From NCBI RefSeq assembly GCF_003001905.1, contig NZ_PVNE01000002.1, positions 1 to 64,000 on the forward strand: a stretch of DNA of 64,000 nucleotides. The letters run 5' to 3'. Under the pieces are notes generated by a model. That model was not told the DNA's origin. It worked only from the letters and a program-made list of their open reading frames with translations, and searched no databases. Shown one piece after another: positions 35,171 through 43,991 of the stretch. The stretch's first letter is position 1. Each line of letters starts with the position of its first letter. The stretch comes from Planifilum fimeticola. GTDB taxonomy: Bacteria > Bacillota > Bacilli > Thermoactinomycetales > DSM-44946. The position numbers and the translations under genes were made by a program.

Positions 35171-36373
35171 ATGCGACTGCTTCGCGGAGATCACCATTTG
35201 GTGAAACAAGTGAACCGAACGCAGGTGCTGGATCTGTTTCGCACGTTGGGCCCCTTGACGAAGTCGGAGATTGCGGAGCACACCCGGCTTACCTTTGCCG
35301 CCGTGTCCAAAATTGTAAGGGATCTGGAGTCCTCGGGTATCATCATTCCCCAAGGGGAAGGGAAATCCAGCGGGGGCCGGAGACCCGTCCTCTATGCCCT
35401 CAACTCGGATGCCCTTTATGTGGTGGCGGTGGACGTGTCGGTGGAGGAGATCCGGGTGGCTCTCATGGATGTCCACACCCGGATCGTCGGCGAGCGGCGC
35501 TTGCCGGCACCTCCGGGGAAAAAACCCCGGGATTACACATTGCTCGCCGCCCGGGCGTTTCGCGAGCTGGTGAAGGAATCCGGGGTGGATGAAGGAAAAA
35601 TCATCGGTTGCGGGGTTTCCACGCCGGGACCCGTCAACGCCCAAACCGGGGAAATCTTTCATCCTCCGAACCTTCCCTGGGACGTCGTTCCCTTCAAGGA
35701 TCTGATGGAGGATGCCCTGAAGATTCCGGTCAAGGTGGAGAAGGATGCCAACCTGTCCGCCCTGGGGGAAAGGTGGCGCGGGGCGGGCAGAGATGTGGAA
35801 AACCTGATTTACATTCTCGTCGGGGAAGGAATCGGAGGCGGCATCGTCATCGGGGGTTCCCTGTATCAGGGGAGCCTGTTCGGGGCGGGAGAGATCGGCC
35901 ATGTTACGGTGGATATCGACGGGTTTCGCTGCAACTGCGGCAATTACGGGTGTCTGGAGGCGATGGCTTCCGGATTGGCCATCGTGCGAAGGGTGGAGCG
36001 GGAGCTCCGCCGGGGGGCGGTGAGCAGCGCCTATCCGGAGGACGCGGAGTCGATCACCCTTCCCGTGGTGCTGAAGGCCATTCGGGAAAGGGATGATCTG
36101 ACCTGTCGCATTTTTGACGATTCCGCCCGGATGCTGGGCATCGGCCTCACCGGCGTTCTCAACTCCTTCGCCCCGGAGAAGGTGATCATCGGCGGGAAGA
36201 TGGTCCGGGCGTATCCGAAGATGGTGGAGATCGCCGCCGACATCACCCGGAAGCGCGTCGTATCCGTGCTGAGGGACCGTGTGTCGGTCGTTCCCGGGGA
36301 GCTGGGTGAAGACGCTTCGTTGATCGGTGCCGCCGCTTTGATGATGGAGGATCTTTTTACCCTGCATCTCTGA
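35171..36373 (+). CDS. ROK-family transcriptional repressor (NagC/XylR-type)
   Basis: 400 residues. The winged helix (about 15-75) reads VLDLFRTLGPLTKSEIAEHTRLTFAAVSKIVRDLESSGII and SSGGRRPVLYAL. The ROK domain has VVAVDVSVEEIRVAL (the ATP loop is lost, as in repressors), GVSTPGPVN, VEKDANLSALGE, GEIGHVTVD and zinc motif CNCGNYGCLE. It begins the sugar locus and probably senses a mono- or disaccharide. Start choice is unsure: the ATG at 35171 overlaps the strong site GGAGGTGAT, so initiation a few codons later (CTG 35177) is possible. Confidence 0.85.
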   Translation: MRLLRGDHHLVKQVNRTQVLDLFRTLGPLTKSEIAEHTRLTFAAVSKIVRDLESSGIIIPQGEGKSSGGRRPVLYALNSDALYVVAVDVSVEEIRVALMDVHTRIVGERRLPAPPGKKPRDYTLLAARAFRELVKESGVDEGKIIGCGVSTPGPVNAQTGEIFHPPNLPWDVVPFKDLMEDALKIPVKVEKDANLSALGERWRGAGRDVENLIYILVGEGIGGGIVIGGSLYQGSLFGAGEIGHVTVDIDGFRCNCGNYGCLEAMASGLAIVRRVERELRRGAVSSAYPEDAESITLPVVLKAIRERDDLTCRIFDDSARMLGIGLTGVLNSFAPEKVIIGGKMVRAYPKMVEIAADITRKRVVSVLRDRVSVVPGELGEDASLIGAAALMMEDLFTLHL

Positions 36374-36388
36374 CAGGGAGGGAGAAGC

Positions 36389-37687
36389 ATGAGAAAAGCG
36401 TTGATCTTGTGTGCCGCATTGCTGTTGGTGTTGGTCCAGACGGCCTGTTCTTCCCAAGGGGAAGGCGGAGGGAAAGTGGAGCTGACCTACTGGCCCGCGG
36501 CCAACCCCTCGGAAGTGGAATTTGCCAAGGAAGTGGTCAAGGAGTGGAACGAAAAGCACCCCGACATCCAGGTGAAGATGGAGCCGCTTCCCGCCAGCCG
36601 TTCTTCGGAGGAGGTCATCCTGACCTCCATCGCCGCGGGAACCACTCCGGACATCACCTCCAACATCAATCCGGGGGCGTTGGGGCAGTTTGTGGAAGCC
36701 GGAGGGATGCTGGCCATCGACGAGATTGAAGGGGCGATGGAATATATCTCGGAACGGACCCCGAAGGAGACCGTGGAAGCCTTCAAGTCCGCCGACGGGC
36801 ATCTCTATCAGATCCCCTGGAAGGGCAATCCCGTCATGATCCTTTACAACAAAAAACACTTCGAGGAAGTGGGGTTGGATCCGGAGAATCCGGACATCGG
36901 CACCTATTCCAAGTTCCTGGAGGCGGCCAGAAAGCTGACCCGCGACAAGAACGGCGACGGGAAGCCGGATGTCTGGGCGATCAACCCCAACGTGGAACAA
37001 ACCTGGTGGCAGCGGTTTTTCGATTTCTACCCCTTCTATTTGGCGGCTACGGGGGGAGAGACGCTGCTGAAGGACGGCAAGGCGGCCTTCAACAATGAAG
37101 CCGGATTGGAGATCGTCAAATTGTTCCGCACCCTCTTCGAAGAAAAATTGGCTCCCAATTCCACCTACAAGGAAAATCTCTTGGCCAAAGGAAAGGTCTC
37201 CATGACCATCACCGGCCCCTTCGCTTTGCCGGATCTGAAGAAACAGGCGCCGGACATGGAGATCGGCGTCGCTCCGATCCCGGTTCCCGACGGTCAGGAT
37301 GGGAAAGAGGTAATCACCTACGGCGATCCGAAAAACATCGGAATTTTCAGCACGACCAAGCATCCCAAGGAAGCCTGGGAGTTCGCCAAGTTCCTGATCA
37401 GCAAAGAGAACGATCGCAAATTCCTGGAGATGACCCAGCAAATCCCCTTCCGCAAAGGGATCGATCAGGATCCGGATACGAAAAAGTTCTTTGAGGAGAA
37501 TCCGGCGCTCAAGGCCTTTGCCAAACAGGCCCCCTACACCCGGGCGACGGATGATTCGGATAAGCTGACGGATATCTTCGACGCCTTGTCCCTGGAATAT
37601 CAACAGTCGGCGGTGCTGGGGAAGAAGTCTCCGAAGGAGGCCCTGGCCGAGGCGGAAAAGAAAGTCAACCAACTTCTTAAGAGATGA
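36389..37687 (+). CDS. ABC transporter sugar-binding lipoprotein
   Basis: 432 residues. Lipobox QTAC with Cys20; SBP family-1 features such as TYWPAANPSEVEFAKEVVKEWNEKHPDIQVKM and SIAAGTTPDITSNI. Its substrate is probably a mannose-type oligosaccharide, judged only by the GH130 gene in the same operon. It is followed by a hairpin (37732) before the permeases. Confidence 0.9.
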   Translation: MRKALILCAALLLVLVQTACSSQGEGGGKVELTYWPAANPSEVEFAKEVVKEWNEKHPDIQVKMEPLPASRSSEEVILTSIAAGTTPDITSNINPGALGQFVEAGGMLAIDEIEGAMEYISERTPKETVEAFKSADGHLYQIPWKGNPVMILYNKKHFEEVGLDPENPDIGTYSKFLEAARKLTRDKNGDGKPDVWAINPNVEQTWWQRFFDFYPFYLAATGGETLLKDGKAAFNNEAGLEIVKLFRTLFEEKLAPNSTYKENLLAKGKVSMTITGPFALPDLKKQAPDMEIGVAPIPVPDGQDGKEVITYGDPKNIGIFSTTKHPKEAWEFAKFLISKENDRKFLEMTQQIPFRKGIDQDPDTKKFFEENPALKAFAKQAPYTRATDDSDKLTDIFDALSLEYQQSAVLGKKSPKEALAEAEKKVNQLLKR

Positions 37688-37731
37688 CGGGGCTGACGGA
37701 TGGTTCCGTTCAGAAGAATGGGTCCCCCAGT

Positions 37732-37757
37732 CTTCTCGGCCCGGGGGACTTCTTTAT
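37732..37757 (+). terminator. Hairpin between binding-protein and permease genes
   Basis: GTCCCCC pairs with GGGGGAC (37743-37749), followed by TTCTTTAT. It likely lowers permease expression relative to the binding protein. Confidence 0.65.
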
Positions 37758-37819
37758 ACGCGTGAAGAGTCCCGGGGAGGGAAATCCCTCCCCGGAGACT
37801 TGCCGGGAGGTGACAACGG

Positions 37820-38686
37820 TTGAAACGGAGCGTCCGATCCGCCTATCTTCTGATCGCGCCCTATCTGTTGTTTTTGTCGGTGTTTTTGATCTATCCCATT
37901 TTCTTTTCCGTCTGGCTCACCTTTCACGATTGGAACATCGTGTCGCCGGAGATTCCCTTCGTCGGGTTGGAAAATTACCGTCGACTGATCGGGGATGAAC
38001 TGTTCTACAAGGCCCTGTGGAACACCTTCCGCTTCATTCTGATCAACATCCCGCTACAGATCGTCATCGCCCTGCTGCTGGCCGTCGCCCTGAACCAGCC
38101 GATCAAGGGAAGGGGATTTTTCCGGGCGGCCTACTTTCTCCCGGTGGTTACCTCCGGGGTCGTGATCTCCTTTCTCTGGTCGTGGATGCTGTCGACGGAC
38201 GACGGGATCATCAACGAAGTGCTGGGGTGGTTCGGAATCGGCCCCATACCCTGGCTGACCAGCGAAACCTGGTCCATTCCTTCCCTCGCCTGGGTGGCCG
38301 CCTGGAAAAACCTCGGGTATTATGTGGTGATTTTTCTGGCCGGCCTGCAGAGCATCCCGAAAACCCTGTACGAGGCGGCGCGGATCGACGGGTCGGGACC
38401 GGTTCAGACCTTCTTCCGGATCACCTTGCCCATGTTGAATCCGGCGATGCTGTTGGTGCTGGTCATGTCTACGATCAACGGGTTTCAGCTGTTCACCGAA
38501 CCCTTCATTATGACCGGAGGCGGACCGGCCAACAGTTCCCTGTCCGTGGTGATGTACATCTACAAAAACGCCTTTCAAAGCCTGGACATGGGGTATGCCG
38601 CGACCGTCGGGCTGGCGCTGGCCCTGATCATCCTTACCGTGTCCCTCTTGCAGAAGAAGATCCTGGAGCGGGATGCCTACTATTGA
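37820..38686 (+). CDS. ABC sugar transporter permease (MalF/UgpA-type)
   Basis: 288 residues, six helices; starts AYLLIAPYLLFLSVFLIYPIFFSVWLTFHDW and carries the EAA loop YEAARIDGSGPVQTFFRITLP. TTG start at 37820 after GGGAGGTGA. Confidence 0.92.
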   Translation: MKRSVRSAYLLIAPYLLFLSVFLIYPIFFSVWLTFHDWNIVSPEIPFVGLENYRRLIGDELFYKALWNTFRFILINIPLQIVIALLLAVALNQPIKGRGFFRAAYFLPVVTSGVVISFLWSWMLSTDDGIINEVLGWFGIGPIPWLTSETWSIPSLAWVAAWKNLGYYVVIFLAGLQSIPKTLYEAARIDGSGPVQTFFRITLPMLNPAMLLVLVMSTINGFQLFTEPFIMTGGGPANSSLSVVMYIYKNAFQSLDMGYAATVGLALALIILTVSLLQKKILERDAYY

Positions 38687-38707
38687 TCGAGGAGGGAGGA
38701 GATCGAG

Positions 38708-39538
38708 ATGAACGCCGGACCTGGAAGGTGGTTGAAAACGGGGCTTTTCTACCTGGTGCTGCTGGCCGGTGCCGTCCTTTTCATCTTTCCCTTCTACTGG
38801 ATGGTGTTGGCCTCGATTAAAACGCCCCGGGAAGTGTTTGACCTCAATTTGATTCCTTCGGAGATCACGTTTCAAAGTTACACTTACATGCTGGACCGGA
38901 TCCCGGTGGGAAGGTCGCTGTTCAACAGTTTTCTCTTCGCCGGCGGCGTCACCCTGATCACCCTCGTGGTGACCTCGATGGCCGGCTATGCCTTGGCCCG
39001 GCTCAAGTTTTGGGGAAGGGACGCGCTGTTCTCCGTCGTCCTCCTGACGATGATGATCCCTTTTCAGCTGCTGATGATTCCCCTGTATGTAATCGTGGTC
39101 AAGCTGGGATGGATGAACTCCTACGCCGGACTGATTTTTCCGGTCTCCGTCAATGCCCTGGGCATCTTCATTTTCCGGCAGTTCTTCCGTACCGTTCCCC
39201 AGGAGCTGATCGATGCGGCCCGGATTGACGGAGCCGGGGAATTGCAGATCCTGTTCCGGGTCATGCTGCCCCTGTCCAGACCGGCGATGATTACGGTGGC
39301 GATCCTCACCTTTATGGGACCGTGGAACGACCTGTTGTGGCCCCTTTTGGTGACCCGGGACCAGGAGATGATGCCCCTGGCCCAGGCGGCCACCCTGTTC
39401 GGGCTGGAGGGTCAAGGAGGGCAGTGGGGGAGTATTATGGCAGTGACCACCATTCTCGCCCTTCCCGTCGTACTCCTTTATCTCTTCTTCCAGCGGTATT
39501 TTATCGAAAGCATCAGCAACACCGGGATGAAGGGCTGA
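38708..39538 (+). CDS. ABC sugar transporter permease (MalG/UgpE-type)
   Basis: 276 residues, six helices, with FPFYWMVLASIKTPREVF near the start, the EAA-loop region IDAARIDGAGELQILFRVMLP, and the typical C-terminus FQRYFIESISNTGMKG. It follows its partner by 21 nt. No ATPase gene is present in this locus. Confidence 0.92.
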   Translation: MNAGPGRWLKTGLFYLVLLAGAVLFIFPFYWMVLASIKTPREVFDLNLIPSEITFQSYTYMLDRIPVGRSLFNSFLFAGGVTLITLVVTSMAGYALARLKFWGRDALFSVVLLTMMIPFQLLMIPLYVIVVKLGWMNSYAGLIFPVSVNALGIFIFRQFFRTVPQELIDAARIDGAGELQILFRVMLPLSRPAMITVAILTFMGPWNDLLWPLLVTRDQEMMPLAQAATLFGLEGQGGQWGSIMAVTTILALPVVLLYLFFQRYFIESISNTGMKG

Positions 39539-39681
39539 ACCCGAAGCGGTCCCGGATTTCGATCCAAAGGGCGATCTTCTTCATCGGAGGGGAGCGGTTC
39601 CCCTCCGGCACCCCGGGGATGAGAGACATCGTATCACGAGGTTGAATCAAGGATTGCAGACGAGTCGGGAGGTTGGATGCC

Positions 39682-40632
39682 ATGTCGTTTGTGATGGGCC
39701 GATGCATCGGCGTGGATGTGGGTGGCACCAAAATCGCCGCCGCCCGGGTGGAGCCCGACGGCTCCCTGAGCCGGCGGTTTCGGACGGATACCCGAGCCGC
39801 CGAAGGGCCCGCCAGCGTGATCGAACGGATTTGCCAGGGGATTGAGCAAGTGATGGGGGAAGAAAGCGTGGAGGGGATCGGCATTGCTTGCCCGGGGCCT
39901 TTGAATGCCCGCACCGGGGTGGTTCTCTCCCCGCCCAACCTGCCCGGCTGGGACCGGGTTCCTCTGAAAGATCGGCTGGAGGAGCGCTTCGGCGTGCCTG
40001 TCCGGGTGGAAAACGACGCCAACGCCGCCGCCTGGGGAGAATATCTGATGGGAGCGGGCCGGGGGGCGGATCCGATGATCTACATCACGGTGAGCACCGG
40101 CATCGGCGGCGGAATGGTTTTGGACGGGCGCCTGTATCGGGGAGCCGACACTTACGCCGGAGAGATCGGCCATACGATCGTGGATCCCGGGGGAGCCCCC
40201 TGCGGTTGCGGACGAAGGGGGTGTCTCGAGGCGATGGCGTCGGGGACGGCGATCGCCCGGGCGGGGGCGGAGGTGGTGCGGAAGGGAAACCGTCGGATCA
40301 GGGAATTGAGCGGCGGGAGCGCCCCCCGCGCGGAACACGTTTTCGCCGCATGCCGGGAAGGCGACGAGGACGCATCGAGGATCATCAGCGAAACGGTCCG
40401 CTATCTCGCCATCGGAATTTCCAACATCATCCACCTATTCAATCCCCGGGCCATCGTGATCGGGGGCGGGGTGGCCAGCGCCGGGGACGTGCTGTTCCCT
40501 TCCCTCCGGGAAAGGGTCCGAGCCTGCCTGATGCCGTCCTTTGCGGGAACCTTTGAGCTCCTTCCGGCGAAACTGGGAGAGGATGCCGGAGTGATCGGAG
40601 CCGCCGCGTTATGGGCGAAGCGGTCGGAGTGA
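39682..40632 (+). CDS. ROK-family sugar kinase (glucokinase-type)
   Basis: 316 residues. ATP loop CIGVDVGGTKIAAARV, catalytic region GIACPGPLNA, sugar contacts VENDANAAAWGE and TVSTGIGGGMV, zinc site GEIGH plus CGCGRRGCLE. No HTH, so an enzyme. It probably phosphorylates the hexose released by the GH130 or related enzymes. ATG at 39682 lies 9 nt after GGGAGG; the TTG at 39673 is too close. Confidence 0.88.
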   Translation: MSFVMGRCIGVDVGGTKIAAARVEPDGSLSRRFRTDTRAAEGPASVIERICQGIEQVMGEESVEGIGIACPGPLNARTGVVLSPPNLPGWDRVPLKDRLEERFGVPVRVENDANAAAWGEYLMGAGRGADPMIYITVSTGIGGGMVLDGRLYRGADTYAGEIGHTIVDPGGAPCGCGRRGCLEAMASGTAIARAGAEVVRKGNRRIRELSGGSAPRAEHVFAACREGDEDASRIISETVRYLAIGISNIIHLFNPRAIVIGGGVASAGDVLFPSLRERVRACLMPSFAGTFELLPAKLGEDAGVIGAAALWAKRSE

Positions 40633-40695
40633 ACCGCCATCTTCCGATTTGGCCCGATCAGACTGAAACCTGGGAAAATTGAGGAGTGATTGCAG

Positions 40696-41661
40696 GTGTC
40701 GAAATCATCGATTCTTTTTCCTTTCGGATCATTTGTGAAGCATGAATCCAACCCGATTTTGTCCCCTCGGGGAGAGGGATGGGAATCCAAGGATGTGTTC
40801 AATCCGGCCGCTGTTGTGAAGGATGGCAAGGTGCACCTGTTGTACCGGGCGGAGGATCGCACCGGGATGGGGAAGTGGAACGGGACTTCCCGCATCGGTC
40901 TGGCGGTGAGCGAAGACGGGATCCGCTTTGAACGCCATCCCGAACCGGTTCTGATTCCGACGGAGCCCTATGAGGCGGACGGCGGGTGCGAAGATCCCCG
41001 GGTGACCCAGATCGGGGACACCTATTATATGACCTATACGGCCTATGACGGAAAAAACGCCCGGATGTGCCTGGCCACATCCAAGGATTTGGTCAACTGG
41101 GAAAAGCACGGGATCGTGTTCCCGGGATGGGAAGGGGACCAGGCCCGGGAATGGTCCAAATCCGGAGCGATTCTTCCGGAGAAGATCAACGGCAAATACG
41201 TCATGTATTTCGGGGACAGCTGCATCTGGATCGCCTTTTCCGACGACGCGATCCATTGGGAGCCCGTGGAGGAGCCGGTTCTCAGACCCCGTGAAAATCC
41301 CGCCGACTTCGACAGTTTGCTGGTGGAACCGGGTCCCCAGCCCCTCCTGACGGATGAAGGGATTCTCCTGATTTACAATGGAGCCCGGAAACTGGGCGAG
41401 AGCGGAAGGAGCGGAACCGGGAACATCCACGCCTTTCCCGTCCGCTATGAGGCGGGGCAGGTGCTGTTCTCCCGGGAAAATCCGGCACAGGTGATCCGGC
41501 GGACGGAATCCAGCTTTTTCGCCCCGGAATCCCTGGCCGAGACGGAAGGCCAGGTGGACAACGTCGTCTTTCTGGAGGGGCTGGTGGAGTTCCGGGGCGC
41601 CTGGTATCTGTACTACGGAATGGCGGACTCCCACATCGGTGTGGCCATTTACCGTCCGTAG
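40696..41661 (+). CDS. GH130-family beta-mannoside hydrolase or phosphorylase
   Basis: 321 residues, five-bladed beta-propeller. NPAAVVKDGKVHLLYRAED, GCEDPRVTQIGDTYYMTYTAYDG and VEPGPQPLLTDEGILLIYNGA are hallmark GH130 segments, with the catalytic Asp expected in CEDPR. GH130 contains both mannoside phosphorylases and beta-1,2-mannosidases; the residues that separate them need an alignment. No signal peptide, so it acts on imported oligosaccharide. GTG at 40696 has GAGGAG 9 nt upstream. Confidence 0.88.
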   Translation: MSKSSILFPFGSFVKHESNPILSPRGEGWESKDVFNPAAVVKDGKVHLLYRAEDRTGMGKWNGTSRIGLAVSEDGIRFERHPEPVLIPTEPYEADGGCEDPRVTQIGDTYYMTYTAYDGKNARMCLATSKDLVNWEKHGIVFPGWEGDQAREWSKSGAILPEKINGKYVMYFGDSCIWIAFSDDAIHWEPVEEPVLRPRENPADFDSLLVEPGPQPLLTDEGILLIYNGARKLGESGRSGTGNIHAFPVRYEAGQVLFSRENPAQVIRRTESSFFAPESLAETEGQVDNVVFLEGLVEFRGAWYLYYGMADSHIGVAIYRP

Positions 41662-41676
41662 AGGGGGTGAAGGGAC

Positions 41677-42876
41677 TTGTCCCTGAGAAGGCTTGTCGCC
41701 GGTGCGGTGGCCGGTGTGCTGTTGGCGGTCGGTTCCGTTTTTCCGGCCGCCGCAAAGCCGTCCGGGAATGCGGAACGCGAATCCCTTTACCGCAGGATGA
41801 TCAACCTGGACCACCTCAATCATCTGCAGGATGAGGTGACCCTGGGAGGTCGGGAGATGGCGGTGACCCGGATCTACTCGGAGTACCCGGATTACGGATG
41901 GGTGGATGCCGGCGAGGAAGGGATCGGCTGTGTCGATGACACGGCCCGGGCGGCGGTGGTGTATCTCACGGATTATGAGCGTACCGGAGACCGGAAGAGT
42001 CTGGAGAGGGCGCGGAAGGCTCTCAATTTTGTCCTGCACATGCAGGCCGAGGACGGAGAATTCTATAATTTCGTCCGGGAGGATTATTCCATCAACCGGG
42101 ACGGACCGACCAGCCGCAAATCCATGAGCTGGTGGGCCTCTCGCGCCATGTGGGCTTTGGGGAACGGTTACCGGGTGTTCCGCAAGGAAGATCCCGCCTA
42201 TGCCGCGGAGCTCAGGGAGCGGTTCCTGCTGGCCAACGAGGCCCTGCAGCGGAAGATCGGCCCGGATTACGGAAAATACCGACGGATCCACGGTCAAAAA
42301 GTTCCCGCCTGGATCGACGAATTTGACGCCTTTTCCAACGCCCTGCTGGGGCTGACGGAGTTTTACCGGGCGGAGCCTCTGCCCGAAATCGCGGACTCCA
42401 TGGTGAAGCTGGGGGATGGATTGTCCCGGTATCAGTTGGGGACCTTTTCCGAATACCCCTACCGGGCTCACATGGACTGGAGCGGTTCCGTCCAGCTCTG
42501 GCACACCTGGGGAAGCTCCCAGCCGATGGCGTTGGCGAGGGCGGGAAAGGTGCTGAACCGCAGGGACTACATTGAATCCGCCCGGAAAGCGGCGGAGGGG
42601 ATTTACGCTCATCTGCTCACATCCGGGATGATCAAGGAGATGGCCCCCACTCCCTCTTACTACGAGCAAATCGCCTACGGGGCCAACCGGATGGTTCAAG
42701 GGCTGATCGCCGTGGGAGAGGCTACGGGAGATGCCAAATACCGTCGGATGGCGGGATTGGCCGCTTCATGGTTTTTCGGAAACAACGACGCCGACGCGGT
42801 GATGTACGATTTCCAAACCGGGCCCGCTTCATCCATGCGGACACCTCCGATTATGAAAGCGTGGAGGGGCTGGTGA
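41677..42876 (+). pseudogene. Secreted (alpha/alpha)6-barrel glycosidase, C-terminally truncated by deletion
   Basis: The 399-residue frame begins with a signal peptide (LVAGAVAGVLLAVGSVFPAAAKP). The body has repeated helix pairs of a six-hairpin glycosidase: YPDYGWVDAGEEGIGCVDDTARAAVVYL, AEDGEFYNFVREDYS, KSMSWWASRAMWALGNGYRVF and WIDEFDAFSNALLGLTEFY. Homology-like sequence stops at FFGNNDADAVMYDFQTG (about 42817). The last 19 or so residues are read in the wrong frame of a downstream dehydrogenase fragment. The stop at 42876 is therefore accidental and the true C-terminus is lost. TTG start at 41677 after GAGGGGGTGA. Confidence 0.7.
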
Positions 42877-43412
42877 AGGAGACGCTCCGCTCCTTCGGAA
42901 GGTTGGACATCATGTTCAACAATGCCGGGATCGGCAATCCGCCCGTTTCCGTCCTGGACATGCCTCCGAAGGAGTACCACCGGACCGTTGCCGTCAACCA
43001 GCACGGGGTTTTTTACGGGATCAAGGAGGCGGGCAATGCCATGAAGGAGAAGGGGGGCGTCATCATCAACACCGCTTCCGTGTACGGGTTTTTTGCGGAT
43101 CGGAGGCATTTTCCCTATCACGCCAGCAAGGGAGCCGTGGTGATGATGACCAAGGCGGCGGCCTTGGAGCTGGCCCGGTACAATATCCGCGTGGTGGCCG
43201 TCGCGCCGGGGCTGGTGGACACGGAGATCGTCGCCCCGTGGAAACAGCGTCCCGACCTGTGGCGGACGGTGGAAAAGGCGCAAATGCGGGGCCGGGTGGC
43301 AAAGCCCGAAGAGGTTGCCAAAGCGGTGGCGTTTCTGGCCAGCGACGACGCCTCCTTTGTGAACGGTTCCGTCCTGTTCGTGGACGACGGAGCAGCCTCC
43401 TTCAAGCGGTGA
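42820..43412 (+). pseudogene. SDR-family dehydrogenase, N-terminally truncated
   Basis: From ARFIHADTSDYESVEGLVKETLRSFGRLDIMFNNAGIG onward the frame is a classical short-chain dehydrogenase: the NNAG motif, INTASVYG with the catalytic Ser region, YHASKGAVVMMTKAAALE with YxxxK, APGLVDTEI, and the C-terminal FLASDDASFVNGSVLFVDDG. The first 55-60 residues with the TGxxxGIG cofactor loop are missing and no start with an RBS exists. It is joined directly to the glycosidase fragment, so both genes lost their adjoining ends in one deletion, or the assembly collapsed here. Confidence 0.75.
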
Positions 43413-43603
43413 GGGGAAATCGCACACAAACCGACGGTGTGACTTCTCGGCCAAACGGATCTCCTCCCGATGTGGTCCATGGGATGCGCGGGGATTTCCA
43501 TCATCGGAACCTGGATGAAGGAGCCGGTCCGTCTCCCGGATGCAGGAGGAATCCGGCCTTCCGTCGCCCGGTACGCCGGGATCCGATGGGGATAGCGTCC
43601 TCC

Positions 43604-43628
43604 CTCCGGGAAATGCCCGGGGATTTTT
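43604..43628 (+). terminator. Weak terminator after the SDR remnant
   Basis: CTCCGGG pairs with CCCGGGG (one G-U) around a 5-nt loop, followed by ATTTTTA. The surrounding 43413-43750 contains no other gene that I can support. Confidence 0.45.
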
Positions 43629-43754
43629 ATGGACGTTCCGCATATACATTCTACGGATTGACGGAGAGCCGCCGGATCGGGGGATACCGCCGGGACACGA
43701 GGCGCAAACGAAAGCAGGTCCCCGTTTCATCGCCTTGAAAGGAGGTGAAAGCCG

Positions 43755-43847
43755 GTGATCAAACCCTTATGCGGCGGACGCGGTCCCGGAAGTCCCGATC
43801 AGGATGAACAAAAGGGTGGGGAGCAAAAGGGAGCGACATTCTCATAA
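43755..43847 (+). CDS. Possible 30-residue peptide with perfect Shine-Dalgarno
   Basis: GTG at 43755 lies 6 nt after AAAGGAGGTGA (43738-43748), the best ribosome site in the window. The frame reads MIKPLCGGRGPGSPDQDEQK and ends ATFS at 43847. It is rich in Gly and charged residues with one Cys, no membrane segment, and no family I know. A strong terminator follows at 43876. It could be a leader or small peptide, or the leftover start of a lost gene. Confidence 0.3.
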   Translation: MIKPLCGGRGPGSPDQDEQKGGEQKGATFS

Positions 43848-43875
43848 AAAAATTCTCGGTCGGGGGTTCCTCGAG

Positions 43876-43910
43876 GGGTGCAACCTTGATGTCCGGGTTG
43901 CACCCTTTTG
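43876..43910 (+). terminator. Strong terminator before the coaE block
   Basis: GGGTGCAACC (43876-43885) pairs perfectly with GGTTGCACCC (43896-43905), followed by TTTTGTG. It marks the end of the inserted sugar locus. Confidence 0.8.
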
Positions 43911-43991
43911 TGCGGGAGCCCGAAAGGAAGACGTTTTTGTCTTGTCCCTCCAAGGGAAAGAGAGGGTAGACGGGAAATCCTTCAACGGGAG

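Noticed and set aside
43676-43740. Possible riboswitch before the small peptide frame
   Set aside because: The GC-rich stems do not match consensus cores of cyclic-di-GMP, fluoride or SAM classes that I could compare by eye.
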